This document shows, one piece after another, positions 55,896-64,000 of a stretch of 64,000 nt of DNA (position 1 is its first letter; every line of letters begins with the position of its first letter). Position numbers and translations under genes: made by a program. Source of the DNA: Microbaculum marinisediminis (GTDB taxonomy: Bacteria > Pseudomonadota > Alphaproteobacteria > Rhizobiales > Tepidamorphaceae); assembly GCF_025397915.1 (NCBI RefSeq), contig NZ_JALIDZ010000010.1, forward strand, positions 62,001 through 126,000. Direction: 5' to 3'. Below the pieces are notes generated by a model. The model worked only from the letters and a program-made list of their open reading frames with translations. It searched no databases and was not told where the DNA came from.

Positions 55896-56976
55896 ACTGG
55901 AACGCAGGCCGGCGCACTCGCAGCTGATGACCGTGCTGTCGCCGGTCATCGCCATCGGCCTGACGCTGATCGCCGGTGCGATCCTGTTCCTGCTCGCCGG
56001 GATAAGCCCGGTCGACGGTCTCTATACCTATTTCATCTCTCCGGTCACGAGCGCCTATTCGGCCCAGGAAGTGCTGGTGAAGGCCTCGCCGCTGATCCTG
56101 ATCGCGCTGGGCCTGGCGCTCTGCTTTCAGGCCAATGTCTGGAACATCGGCGCGGAGGGGCAGTACACGCTTGGCGCGGTCTTCGGCGGATGGCTGGCGC
56201 TGGCGCTCGCCGACGTGGATACACCGCTCGTGCTGGTCGTGGTTCTGCTCGCCGGCATCGTCGGCGGCATGCTCTGGGCGGCGATCCCTGCGCTGCTCAA
56301 GACCGTGTTCCGCGCCAACGAGATCCTGACCAGCCTGATGCTGACCTACGTGGCGCTGCTGCTCATCGACTACCTGGTCCGCGGCCCGCTGCGCGACCCG
56401 GCAGGCTACAATTTCCCCGAAAGCGCGCTGTTCTCCTCCGCCGCGACGCTGCCCGGGTTGAGCTCGGGTGGCCGGCTTCATCTCGGCGTCCTGTTCGCGT
56501 TCGTCCTGGCGATCATCATGGCCTTTGCCCTGCCGACGACCCTTAAGGGCTTCGAGATACGCACGGTCGGCCAGGCGCCCAGGGCGGCCCGTTTCGCCGG
56601 GTTCGGCGACAAGGGCATGGTGTTGTTCGTGTTCCTGGCCTCCGGCGGGCTCGCCGGCCTTGCCGGCATCGCCGAGGTGTCGGGCACGCTCAACCAGCTT
56701 CTGCCGACCATTTCGCCCGGCTATGGTTTCACCGCCATCATCGTCGCCTTCCTCGGCCGGCTCAATCCGATCGGCATCGTCTTCGCCGGCCTCGTCATGT
56801 CGATTTCCTTCATCGGCGGCGAAGCAGCGCAGATCCGCCTCGGCCTGCCGCTCGACGTCGCCAAGGTGTTCCAGGGCATCCTGCTGTTCTTCATCCTGGC
56901 CTGCGACACGCTGATCTATTACCGGCTGCGGCTCTATCGGCCCCGGGCGGTCCCGGCCGGCGACGCGAGGACATGA
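55885..56976 (+). CDS. BMP-type nucleoside/purine ABC importer, permease 1
   Basis: A 363-residue permease with about ten spans. Landmarks are YTYFISPVTSAYSAQEVLVKASPLILIALGLALCFQANVWNIGAEGQ and ANEILTSLMLTYVALLLIDYLV, both typical of YufP-type permeases that pair with BMP binding proteins. It overlaps the ATPase gene and the second permease gene (ATGA), so the importer is translated as a unit. Confidence 0.93.
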
Positions 56977-57899
56977 CCATGGGCTGGCTGGAACCCCTGA
57001 TCCTCACCGTCATCACCGCCTCGACGCCGCTTCTCCTGGCGGCGATCGGCGAACTCGTGGTCGAGCGCTCCGGTGTCCTCAATCTCGGTGTCGAGGGCAT
57101 GATGATCATGGGCGCCGTCTGCGCCTTCGCCATCGCCGTGGAAATGGACAGCGGCCTTCTCGGCATCATCGCCGGGGCCCTGGCGGGCGCTGGCCTGTCG
57201 GTGATCTTCGCGGTCCTGACCGTCTCCTTCGCCACCAACCAGGTTGCCACCGGCCTCGCGCTCACCCTGTTCGGCATCGGCGTATCCGGCGTCATCGGCG
57301 ACGGCTATGTCGGCGTCGACCGCGCTCCGCTGCCGAAATTGGATTTCCCGGGACTGAGTGATGCGCCGTTCATCGGCCCGGTCGTGTTCGGGCAGGACGC
57401 GCTGGTCTATGTGTCCTTCGCGCTGGTGTTCGGTGTCGCCTGGTTCCTGCGCAGGACGCGTACGGGTCTCACCCTGAGGGCGGTCGGCGACAACCACAAC
57501 TCCGCCCATTCGCTGGGGCTGCCGGTCGCGCGGGTGCGCTATCTGGCGATCCTGTTCGGCGGTGCCTGCGCGGGCCTGGCCGGTGCCTATCTATCGCTGT
57601 CCTACACCCCGCTATGGGTCGAGGAAATGACGGCGGGCAGGGGCTGGATCGCGTTGGCGCTGGTGGTGTTCTCCTCATGGATACCGTGGCGGGCGATCGT
57701 CGGTGCCTATCTATTCGGCGCCATCACCATCCTGCAGTTCCACGCCCAGGGTGCGGGTATCGGCATCCCCTCCCAGCTGATGTCGTCGCTGCCCTATCTG
57801 GCGACCATCGTCGTGCTGGTCGTCATTTCCTACGAACGCACGCGGGCGCGCGCCAACACGCCGCTGTGCCTCGGCGTCCCGTTCGTGCCCGACAGGTGA
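56973..57899 (+). CDS. BMP-type nucleoside/purine ABC importer, permease 2
   Basis: A 308-residue permease with about nine spans. ILTVITASTPLLLAAIGELVVERSGVLNLGVEGMMIMGAV and TGLTLRAVGDNHNSAHSLGLPVARVRYLAILFGGACAGLAGAYLSL are the YufQ-type signatures. It forms the channel with permease 1. The binding-protein gene follows 96 bases later, an unusual last place for it in such operons. Confidence 0.93.
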   Translation: MTMGWLEPLILTVITASTPLLLAAIGELVVERSGVLNLGVEGMMIMGAVCAFAIAVEMDSGLLGIIAGALAGAGLSVIFAVLTVSFATNQVATGLALTLFGIGVSGVIGDGYVGVDRAPLPKLDFPGLSDAPFIGPVVFGQDALVYVSFALVFGVAWFLRRTRTGLTLRAVGDNHNSAHSLGLPVARVRYLAILFGGACAGLAGAYLSLSYTPLWVEEMTAGRGWIALALVVFSSWIPWRAIVGAYLFGAITILQFHAQGAGIGIPSQLMSSLPYLATIVVLVVISYERTRARANTPLCLGVPFVPDR

Positions 57900-57995
57900 G
57901 GTGAACCGGAAAGCGGAATTATACGGCGGATCGCCACGGCCACGGTCGCGCCGGACAGATTGGAAGAATGGCCCGTTCAACAGAGGAGTTGCGTG

Positions 57996-59057
57996 ATGAA
58001 AAGACTGCTACTCGCTGCCGCCGCGCTGGGATTGAGCCTGGCAGCGGCGCACGCTCAGGACAAGACCAAGGCCGCCTGGGTCTATGTCGGCCCGATCGGC
58101 GATTTCGGCTGGTCCTACCAGCACAATCAGGGGCGCCTCGCCGTCGAGAAAGCGCTCGGCGACCAGATCGAGACGTCCTATGTCGAGAATGTCGAGGAAG
58201 GACCGGACGCCGAACGCGTCATCAACCAGCTTGCCGCCGACGGCAACGCGATCGTCTTCACCACCTCGTTCGGCTTCATGAACCCGACGGTCAAGGTGGC
58301 CGGCCGGTATCCGGACGTGAAGTTCGAGCATGCCACGGGCTACAAGCGCGCCGAGAACCTCGGCACCTATTCGGCCCGCTTCTACGAAGGCCGCTACGTG
58401 ATCGGCAAGATCGCCGGCCGCGTGAGCGAGAGCGCCATCATCGGCTACATCGTCTCCTTCCCGATCCCCGAGGTGGTGCGCGGCATCAACGCATTCATGC
58501 TCGGGCTGCAGTCCGTGCGTCCCGACGCCCAGGTCAAGATCATCTGGGTCAATTCCTGGTTCGATCCGGGCAAGGAGGCAGACGCGGCCAAGGCGCTGAT
58601 CGACCAGGGCGCCGACATCATCGTCCAGCACACCGACTCGCCGGCCGCCATGCAGGTCGCCCAGCAGCGCGGCATCCATGCCTTCGGCCAAGCCTCGGAC
58701 ATGATCCAGTTCGGCCCGGATGCCCAGCTGACCGCTATCGTCGACGATTGGTCGGTCTACTACACCAATCGCGTCAAGGCCGTGCTCGACGGTACCTGGA
58801 AGGCGGACGACACCTGGGGCGGCTTCGCGGAAGAGATGGTCCTGATGGCGCCCTACACGAACATGCCCGACGATGTCGCCAAGGAAGCCGCCGAAACCGA
58901 GGAAGCGATCCGTTCGGGCAAGCTGCATCCCTTCACCGGGCCGATCTACAAGCAGGACGGTACGCTCGCCGCCAAGGAAGGCGAGGTGATCGGCGACGAG
59001 GCGCTGCTCGGCATGAACTGGTACGTGAAGGGCATCGACGACAAGCTGCCGAACTAG
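57996..59057 (+). CDS. BMP family periplasmic binding protein
   Basis: A 353-residue binding protein with a signal peptide (MKRLLLAAAALGLSLAAAHAQ) and the PnrA/BMP fold. The mature start KAAWVYVGPIGDFGWSYQHNQGRLAVEKALG and YEGRYVIGKIAGRVS are hallmarks of the family that binds purine nucleosides or bases. ATG 57996 follows AGAGGAG. It is probably the cargo-recognition subunit of the importer encoded upstream, with urate, xanthine or a nucleoside as likely ligand. A perfect 11-bp hairpin follows the stop. Confidence 0.93.
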   Translation: MKRLLLAAAALGLSLAAAHAQDKTKAAWVYVGPIGDFGWSYQHNQGRLAVEKALGDQIETSYVENVEEGPDAERVINQLAADGNAIVFTTSFGFMNPTVKVAGRYPDVKFEHATGYKRAENLGTYSARFYEGRYVIGKIAGRVSESAIIGYIVSFPIPEVVRGINAFMLGLQSVRPDAQVKIIWVNSWFDPGKEADAAKALIDQGADIIVQHTDSPAAMQVAQQRGIHAFGQASDMIQFGPDAQLTAIVDDWSVYYTNRVKAVLDGTWKADDTWGGFAEEMVLMAPYTNMPDDVAKEAAETEEAIRSGKLHPFTGPIYKQDGTLAAKEGEVIGDEALLGMNWYVKGIDDKLPN

Positions 59058-59078
59058 ATGCGCTGACTTGAGGAAAAC

Positions 59079-59105
59079 CGGGCGCCGGGATCGACCCGGC
59101 GCCCG
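59079..59105 (+). terminator. Intercistronic stem-loop after the BMP binding-protein gene
   Basis: Arms 59079-59089 (CGGGCGCCGGG) and 59095-59105 are perfect reverse complements with a 5-base loop (ATCGA). No T-run follows. It lies 18 bases before the puuD start. As in the other importer operon here, it probably protects or sets apart the binding-protein mRNA rather than ending all transcription. Confidence 0.75.
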
Positions 59106-59122
59106 ACAACGCCCGGATCGCC

Positions 59123-60307
59123 ATGCTCGTCTTCCTCGTCGACTGGCTGAACCTGCTGGTGCGGTGGGCCCATTTCGTCTTCGGGGTGGGGTGGATCGGC
59201 GCATCCTTCTATTTCGTCTGGCTGGACCTCAGCCTGCGCCAGCGCGAGAAGATGAACCCCGGCGTCTACGGAACGTCGTGGCTGGTGCACGGCGGCGGGT
59301 TCTATCATGTCGAGAAATACTCGGTCGCGCCGGCCAGGCTGCCGGAGGACCTGCACTGGTTCATATGGGAAGCCTATCTGACCTGGGTCACGGGCTTCGC
59401 CCTCCTGATCCTTCAGTATTATTTCAACGCCACCGCCTATCTGATCGATCCGCAGGTCCTCGACCTCGCGCCACGCGAGGCGATCGCCATTTCGGTCGCA
59501 AGCCTGGCGGCCGGCTGGCTGATCTATGACGGCCTGTGCCGCTCTCCGATCGGCAGCAACCCGGCACTGCTCGGTCTCGCCGTTTTCGCCGAGGTGTGCC
59601 TCGCCGCCTATCTGTACAGCCACGTCTTCTCCGGCCGCGCCGCGCTGATCCATGTGGGCGCGCTGGTTGGCACGATGATGGCCGCCAACGTCTTCATGGT
59701 GATCATCCCCAACCAGCGGAAGATGACGGCCTCGCTGTTGCAGGGGGAGGATCCCGATCCGAGGCTCGGTCAGATCGGCAAGCAGCGCTCGACGCACAAC
59801 AACTACCTGACCCTGCCGGTGCTGCTGATGATGGTCAGCGGTCACTATCCGATGCTCTACAGCCATCCGCACACATGGCTGATCGTCGCCTTCATCCTGG
59901 TGATCGGCGCCATGGTGCGCCATTTCATCAACCGTGCAGATGCCGGCGACGCGTTCCCGACCTATTCTTGGGCGCTGCTGGTGGCGGCCCTTGGCCTCGT
60001 CGGCGCGATCTTCCTGACACAGCCGGAACCGCGATCGCAGACCGCTATCGCCGTGCCGAGCGATCGGGACGTGCTGGCGATCCTCGACAAGCACTGCGTC
60101 ATGTGCCATTCGCCGCAGCCCTCCCACGATGGTTTCGAGGTGCCGCCGGCCGACGTCGCGCTCGACACGATCCCCGACCTTCGCCGCTTCGCCGAGCGGG
60201 TGATGGCGCAGGCGGTACGCGGCGACGCCATGCCGCTGGGCAACGAAACCGGCATGACCGACCAAGAGCGTGACCAGCTTGGCGCCTGGATCGAGGATCG
60301 GCAGTGA
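59123..60307 (+). CDS. puuD: Membrane urate hydroxylase with cytochrome c domain
   Basis: A 394-residue protein. The first 300 residues hold about eight spans of the PuuD (DUF989) family, beginning WLNLLVRWAHFVFGVGWIGASFYFVWLDLSL with conserved His and Trp. The last 80 residues are a cytochrome c domain with CVMCH at 325-329 and a likely axial Met near 370 (GDAMPLGN). PuuD oxidises urate to 5-hydroxyisourate and passes electrons to the respiratory chain, so no hydrogen peroxide is made as with soluble uricase. It overlaps uraD by four bases (GTGA). Confidence 0.93.
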   Translation: MLVFLVDWLNLLVRWAHFVFGVGWIGASFYFVWLDLSLRQREKMNPGVYGTSWLVHGGGFYHVEKYSVAPARLPEDLHWFIWEAYLTWVTGFALLILQYYFNATAYLIDPQVLDLAPREAIAISVASLAAGWLIYDGLCRSPIGSNPALLGLAVFAEVCLAAYLYSHVFSGRAALIHVGALVGTMMAANVFMVIIPNQRKMTASLLQGEDPDPRLGQIGKQRSTHNNYLTLPVLLMMVSGHYPMLYSHPHTWLIVAFILVIGAMVRHFINRADAGDAFPTYSWALLVAALGLVGAIFLTQPEPRSQTAIAVPSDRDVLAILDKHCVMCHSPQPSHDGFEVPPADVALDTIPDLRRFAERVMAQAVRGDAMPLGNETGMTDQERDQLGAWIEDRQ

Positions 60308-60819
60308 CGCGACTATCCGTTGCCGACGTGAACGCCATGGATCCGGCCGCCTTCGTCGCCGCCTTCGCCGACATCGCCGAACATTCGCCCTGGGTCGCGG
60401 AACGGGCCGCGGCCGAACGGCCCTTCAGGGATCGCTCGGCAGTCGTCGACGCCTTCGCGCGGGCAGTCCGTTCCGCCGACGCGGACGATCGCCTCGCGCT
60501 TCTGCGCGCCCATCCCGATCTTGCCGGCCGCGCCGCGATCGCCGGCCAGATCGGTGCCGACTCCCGCTCGGAGCAGGCCGGGGCAGGACTGGACCGCCTG
60601 ACGGCGGACGAATTCACCCGCTTCACCGAGATGAACACAGCCTACCGCGACCGCTTCGGCTTCCCGTTCATCCTGGCCGTGCGCGGCGCCACGAAGCACG
60701 ACATCCTCGCGGCTTTCGAAGCGCGGATCGACAACGACCGCGCGGGCGAATTCGAAACCGCGCTCGAACAAGTATGCCGTATCATGCGGTTCCGGCTCGA
60801 AGACCGGATCGCGGAGTGA
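60304..60819 (+). CDS. uraD: OHCU decarboxylase
   Basis: A 171-residue helical enzyme that turns OHCU into S-allantoin, the last step of urate oxidation. The catalytic His lies in RAHPDLAGRAA (about 64), with the conserved FTEMNTAYRDRFGFPFILAVRG segment (about 115). The start is GTG 60304, overlapping the puuD stop. Together with puuD and uraH it completes urate to allantoin. Confidence 0.94.
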   Translation: MTRLSVADVNAMDPAAFVAAFADIAEHSPWVAERAAAERPFRDRSAVVDAFARAVRSADADDRLALLRAHPDLAGRAAIAGQIGADSRSEQAGAGLDRLTADEFTRFTEMNTAYRDRFGFPFILAVRGATKHDILAAFEARIDNDRAGEFETALEQVCRIMRFRLEDRIAE

Positions 60820-60832
60820 AGGGAGGCCGGAC

Positions 60833-62050
60833 ATGACCGACGCAATAGAAGACAACTGGACCGACGAAGTCGCCTTCCTCAAGGAGCTGGTGCGCATTCC
60901 GAGCGACAACCCGCCCGGCGACTGTGTCCGCCACACCGAACGGGCCGCCGTCATTCTCGAAGAGCTCGGCTTCGAGGTCGAGCGCCATCCGGTTCCTGCC
61001 GATCTCGTCGAACAGCACGGCATGAAGAGCGTCGAGAACCTGATCGTGCGCCGCCGCTTCGGCGCGGGCACGGGGCCAACGGTCGCGCTCAACGCCCATG
61101 GCGACGTGGTGCCGCCCGGCGACGGCTGGACGGTCGATCCCTATGGCGCCGAGGAGAAGGACGGAGCGATCTATGGCCGCGGTGTCGCGGTCTCGAAATC
61201 CGACTTCGCCACCTATGCCTTCGCTTTGAAGGCGCTCGAAGCCGACCCGGACGGCCTCGACGGCACGATCGAGCTGCACCTGACCTACGACGAGGAAACC
61301 GGCGGCTATGTCGGGCCGAAATGGCTTCTCGATCAGGGCCTCACGAAGCCGGACTACGCCATCTCCGCGGGGTTCTCCTACGCGATTACAACCGCCCACA
61401 ACGGATGCTTGCATCTGGAAGTGACCGTGCGCGGCCGGCAGGCGCATGCGGCCATGCCGGAATCCGGCATCGATGCGCTGGAGGCGGCGAACGCGATCCT
61501 GACCGCTCTCTATCAGGAACGCCATTCCCTCGGCGGCATCGAGAGCGCGATCCCGGGTATCGGCTCGCCCAAGCTGACTGTCGGCCTGATATCGGGCGGC
61601 ATCAACACCAATGTCGTGCCGGATCGCGTGACATTGCGCATCGACCGGCGGATCATTCCCGACGAAGTCGGCACGGAAGTGGAATCGAAGCTGATCCACC
61701 TGATCGAGTCCGCCGCGAAGGCCATCCCCGGGGCCGTCGTGGAATGTCGCCGGATCATGCTCGCCGAGCCGTTGCGCGAGTTGCCCGGTTCCGAAAGACT
61801 GATCACGGCGCTGCAGACGCCGGCTCGCAGGGTTCTCGGCGTCGACGTTAAGCCGACGGGCGTTCCGCTCTATACCGATGCGCGCCATTACACGGCAGCC
61901 GGAATACCGACGGTGCTCTACGGCGCAGGCCCGCGGTCGATCCTGGAGGCCAATGCGCACGGCGCCGACGAGCATCTGCAACTCGGCGATCTGAAGGCAG
62001 CAACGCAAATCGTCTCCGAAGCGCTGAGGACGCTCATTTCCCGCCGCTAG
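60833..62050 (+). CDS. M20 family metallohydrolase, ArgE/DapE-like, with altered metal site
   Basis: A 405-residue peptidase-fold hydrolase. The first metal-ligand motif is NAHGDVVPPGDGW (about 87), the catalytic Glu pair is in TYDEETGGY (about 148), and the dimerisation/His segment is RGRQAHAAMPESG. The motif that normally carries the bridging Asp (GRGxxDMKG) reads GRGVAVSKSD, so Val stands where the Asp is expected unless the Asp three positions later takes over. It is the last gene of the urate cluster, 13 bases after uraD, so a ureide or carbamoyl substrate is possible, but the sequence is closer to acetylornithine deacetylase-like proteins than to allantoate amidohydrolase. Confidence 0.82.
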   Translation: MTDAIEDNWTDEVAFLKELVRIPSDNPPGDCVRHTERAAVILEELGFEVERHPVPADLVEQHGMKSVENLIVRRRFGAGTGPTVALNAHGDVVPPGDGWTVDPYGAEEKDGAIYGRGVAVSKSDFATYAFALKALEADPDGLDGTIELHLTYDEETGGYVGPKWLLDQGLTKPDYAISAGFSYAITTAHNGCLHLEVTVRGRQAHAAMPESGIDALEAANAILTALYQERHSLGGIESAIPGIGSPKLTVGLISGGINTNVVPDRVTLRIDRRIIPDEVGTEVESKLIHLIESAAKAIPGAVVECRRIMLAEPLRELPGSERLITALQTPARRVLGVDVKPTGVPLYTDARHYTAAGIPTVLYGAGPRSILEANAHGADEHLQLGDLKAATQIVSEALRTLISRR

Positions 62051-63098
62051 CGCCGTGTGGCTCCGTTCGCTCGCCGGCCATGACGGCGATCCGACGCGTC
62101 GCCGAGGGCGTCTGCACGAAGGCCTGCCGGTAGCACTGGGAAAAATACGAACTCGACGTGAACCCGGTCGCAACCGCCACGTCGAGGATCGGAACGTTCG
62201 TATGCAGAAGCAGATCCCGGGCCCGCTCCAGCCGCAGCCGCATGTAGTAGCGCGCCGGCGTCACCTGCAGATACCGCTGGAACAGCCGCTCGAGCTGGCG
62301 GGCCGAAAGCCCGGTCCGGTAGGCAATGGTGGCGGTCGCCAGCGGCGCCTCGAGATGGCTCGTCATGATCTCGATCGCCATGCGCAGCTTGCCGGGCAGG
62401 GGATGCAGGAAGGTCTGGTTCCCCAGCCGCTGTTCTTCGTCGGCCGGCCGGATGCGGTCATGCTGAAGCTGGTTCGCGATCGCCGCCGCGAGATCGGCGC
62501 CGTGCTGGCGGGTGACGATCTGGAGGATCAGGTCGACGGAGGCGGCGCCGCCGGACGTCGTGTAGCGGTCGCGGTCGATCTCGTAGACCTTCGCGGTGCA
62601 GTCGATACCAGGGAACATTTCCATGAACGCCGGACGGTTTTCCCAGTGCACCGTGCAGCGATAGCCGTCGAGAAGTCCGGCGCTGGCCAGGAGGAACGTC
62701 CCGGTCGACAGGCCGCCGAGGGCGACGTTGGCCCGGGCCACACGCTGCAATGCGGCGTGATAGGCGCTCAGTGGATCCGGCAGCGGCACCAGACCGGCGC
62801 AGATGAAGAACAGATCGGCGCGTTCGGCGACATCGAAACCGCCCTGGCACTCGATGCGGATGCCATTGGATGCCGTCACCGGCCCGCCGTTCAACGACAG
62901 CAGTTGCCAGCGATAGACGTCGCGGCCAAGCAGTCGATTGGCGATGCGCATCGTGTCGATCGCGGCAACCTCGCTCATCAGCGAGAAGCGCTCGACCAAT
63001 CCGAAGGCGACGACGTATGGTTCGTTTTCTGGTGCCTGGCTCAAGGGCGCCTCACTCAGCGTCAAATACCCGATAGTGCCGCCGTCGCCGCGTTGCAA
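62034..63098 (-). CDS. GlxA-type transcriptional regulator (DJ-1/PfpI domain plus AraC-type DNA-binding domain)
   Basis: A regulator of about 354 residues. The N-terminal glutamine-amidotransferase-like (DJ-1/PfpI) domain spans about 28-200 (GGLSTGTFLLASAGLLDGYRCTVHW), and the C-terminal AraC/XylS domain has two helix-turn-helix units (TGLSARQLERLFQRYLQVTPARYYMRLRLERARDLLL, and PILDVAVATGFTSSSYFSQCYRQAF). GbdR, which controls glycine betaine and sarcosine catabolism in Pseudomonas, has this architecture. The gene is divergent from a sarcosine oxidase gene, its likely target. Its 3' end overlaps the convergent M20 gene by 17 bases. The start is uncertain. Confidence 0.88.
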   Translation of the reverse strand: MQRGDGGTIGYLTLSEAPLSQAPENEPYVVAFGLVERFSLMSEVAAIDTMRIANRLLGRDVYRWQLLSLNGGPVTASNGIRIECQGGFDVAERADLFFICAGLVPLPDPLSAYHAALQRVARANVALGGLSTGTFLLASAGLLDGYRCTVHWENRPAFMEMFPGIDCTAKVYEIDRDRYTTSGGAASVDLILQIVTRQHGADLAAAIANQLQHDRIRPADEEQRLGNQTFLHPLPGKLRMAIEIMTSHLEAPLATATIAYRTGLSARQLERLFQRYLQVTPARYYMRLRLERARDLLLHTNVPILDVAVATGFTSSSYFSQCYRQAFVQTPSATRRIAVMAGERTEPHGASGGK

Positions 63099-63217
63099 GC
63101 GACAGGCGTCGCGTTGACGTTGGCAGCCTGTCGGAATCGCGATGCCCGGGGAACCCGGTATCTGCCATCAATTCACAGTATGATTGACGGGCGCGTTACG
63201 CCTGACGGGAAGATCAC

Positions 63218-64000
63218 GTGGCCGAGTACTCCGTTTTCTCGCTGATCGCCAATGCCCTGACCGGCAACCGGTCGTGGAAGCCGGCATGGCGGGCGGCAAC
63301 ACCGAAGCCGCGCTACGACGTCATCATCGTGGGCGGCGGCGGCCACGGACTGGCGACCGCCTACTACCTGGCCAAGGAACACGGCATCACCGATGTCGCG
63401 GTCCTCGAAAAGGGCTATGTCGGCGGCGGCAATGTCGGGCGCAACACCACGATCGTCCGCTCCAACTATCTGCTGCCGGCCAATTCGCATTTCTACGAGT
63501 GGTCGATGAAGCTGTGGGAAGGGCTGTCCCACGACCTCAACTACAACGTCATGTTCTCCCAGCGCGGTGTCCTGAACCTGGCCCATTCGCCGGCACAAAT
63601 GGATGCCTACGCCCGGCGCGGCAACGCGATGCGGCTCGCCGGCATCGATGCGGAGCTTATGACCCGCGAGGACGTCGCCAGGTTCGTTCCCGATCTCGAT
63701 GTGTCGCCGGATGCCCGATTTCCGGTCCACGGCGGCCTGCTGCAGCCGCGCGGCGGCACGGCGCGTCATGATGCCGTCGCGTGGGGATTTGCCCGCGGTG
63801 CCGACCGGCGCGGTGTCGATATCATCGAGAATTGCGAGGTCATCGGATTCCTGCGCGACGGGACCGGCCGCATCACCGGCGTAGAGACGACACGCGGTGA
63901 GATAGGCGCCGGCAAGGTCGGCGTCGCGGTCGCCGGCTCGACCAGCCAGGTCCTGAGCCTGGCCGGCATCCAGCACCTGCCGATCGAAAGTCACGTCCTG
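63218..64000 (+). CDS. soxB: Sarcosine oxidase subunit beta, 5' part
   Basis: The frame is open from GTG 63218 to the right edge (261 codons), so only the N-terminal part is seen. It has the sarcosine oxidase beta start with a short leader (VFSLIANALTGNRSWKPAWR), the FAD dinucleotide fold YDVIIVGGGGHGLATAYYLAKEHG, and the region GGGNVGRNTTIVRSNYLLPANSHFYEWSMKLWEGL that includes the covalent-flavin region of this subunit. The enzyme demethylates sarcosine to glycine. soxDAG genes would be expected beyond the window. It is divergent from the GlxA-type regulator. Confidence 0.9.
   Translation, partial: MAEYSVFSLIANALTGNRSWKPAWRAATPKPRYDVIIVGGGGHGLATAYYLAKEHGITDVAVLEKGYVGGGNVGRNTTIVRSNYLLPANSHFYEWSMKLWEGLSHDLNYNVMFSQRGVLNLAHSPAQMDAYARRGNAMRLAGIDAELMTREDVARFVPDLDVSPDARFPVHGGLLQPRGGTARHDAVAWGFARGADRRGVDIIENCEVIGFLRDGTGRITGVETTRGEIGAGKVGVAVAGSTSQVLSLAGIQHLPIESHVL

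Overview
The window is GC-rich, almost fully coding and bacterial. The gene set points to an alphaproteobacterium, most likely of the order Hyphomicrobiales (Rhizobiales). Pointers are a UPF0314/DUF2585 membrane protein, an invasion-associated locus B (IalB) protein, phosphatidylcholine synthase, HspQ, and the gene run glmU-glmS-DUF502-recG(-)-sdhE-mfd, which I recall as common in that order. The genus cannot be told from sequence alone. I see no tRNA, rRNA, insertion sequence, prophage, CRISPR array or replication origin. No gap between genes exceeds 300 bases; the longest are 29704-29982, 39573-39850 and 1215-1454.

Layout. 1-4.4 kb: the 5' part of a GltS-type glutamate symporter, a secreted histidine phosphatase, DUF2585, a thiamine-diphosphate enzyme and a small protein with a repeat tail. 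4.6-10.2 kb: rpe, then a complete five-gene branched-chain-amino-acid-type ABC importer with a strong hairpin after the binding-protein gene. 10.2-22.7 kb: a DMT exporter, a SPOR-like membrane protein, and the UDP-GlcNAc/repair block (glmU, glmS, DUF502, recG, sdhE, mfd). A perfect 20-bp inverted repeat lies between recG and sdhE. 22.7-29.7 kb (minus strand): a SLAC1-type channel, then a probable operon of YejA-like peptide-binding protein, a degenerate acyl-CoA-synthetase-like protein, an intact acyl-CoA synthetase and a FrnE-like DsbA protein. 30-43.3 kb: ialB, hspQ, a malyl-CoA-lyase-like protein, an AEC transporter with a CaiB/BaiF CoA-transferase, a UbiH-type hydroxylase, DUF2182 and DUF1326 with pcs, terC, an Lrp/AsnC regulator, an AceE/MdeB-type E1 dehydrogenase and a quinone reductase. 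43.4-48.9 kb: a 1437-residue secreted protein with two separate tandem-repeat arrays, followed by a secreted protein of unknown function. 49-62 kb: a purine/urate catabolism and uptake cluster (uraH, xdhABC, a four-gene BMP-type nucleoside/purine ABC importer, puuD, uraD, an M20 hydrolase). 62-64 kb: a GlxA/AraC regulator divergent from the start of a sarcosine-oxidase beta subunit gene.

How the genes fit together. The 49-62 kb cluster gives a coherent route: purine base import (BMP ABC), oxidation to urate (XdhAB, matured by XdhC), urate to 5-hydroxyisourate (PuuD, a membrane enzyme with a cytochrome c tail), then HIU to OHCU (UraH) and OHCU to allantoin (UraD). No allantoinase is present, so the path leaves the window at allantoin unless the M20 enzyme acts further on.

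The least explained region is 43.4-48.9 kb. The large protein carries fifteen 27-28-residue units in which His1, Ser6, Phe8, His9, Ser14 and His17 are invariant. These are followed by ten 19-residue Lys/Gln/Pro-rich units arranged as alternating dimers. A peptidoglycan-binding-like domain lies upstream of both. This is the best candidate for an undescribed envelope system. The second candidate is the coupled pair of one degenerate and one intact adenylate-forming enzyme behind a YejA-like binding protein.
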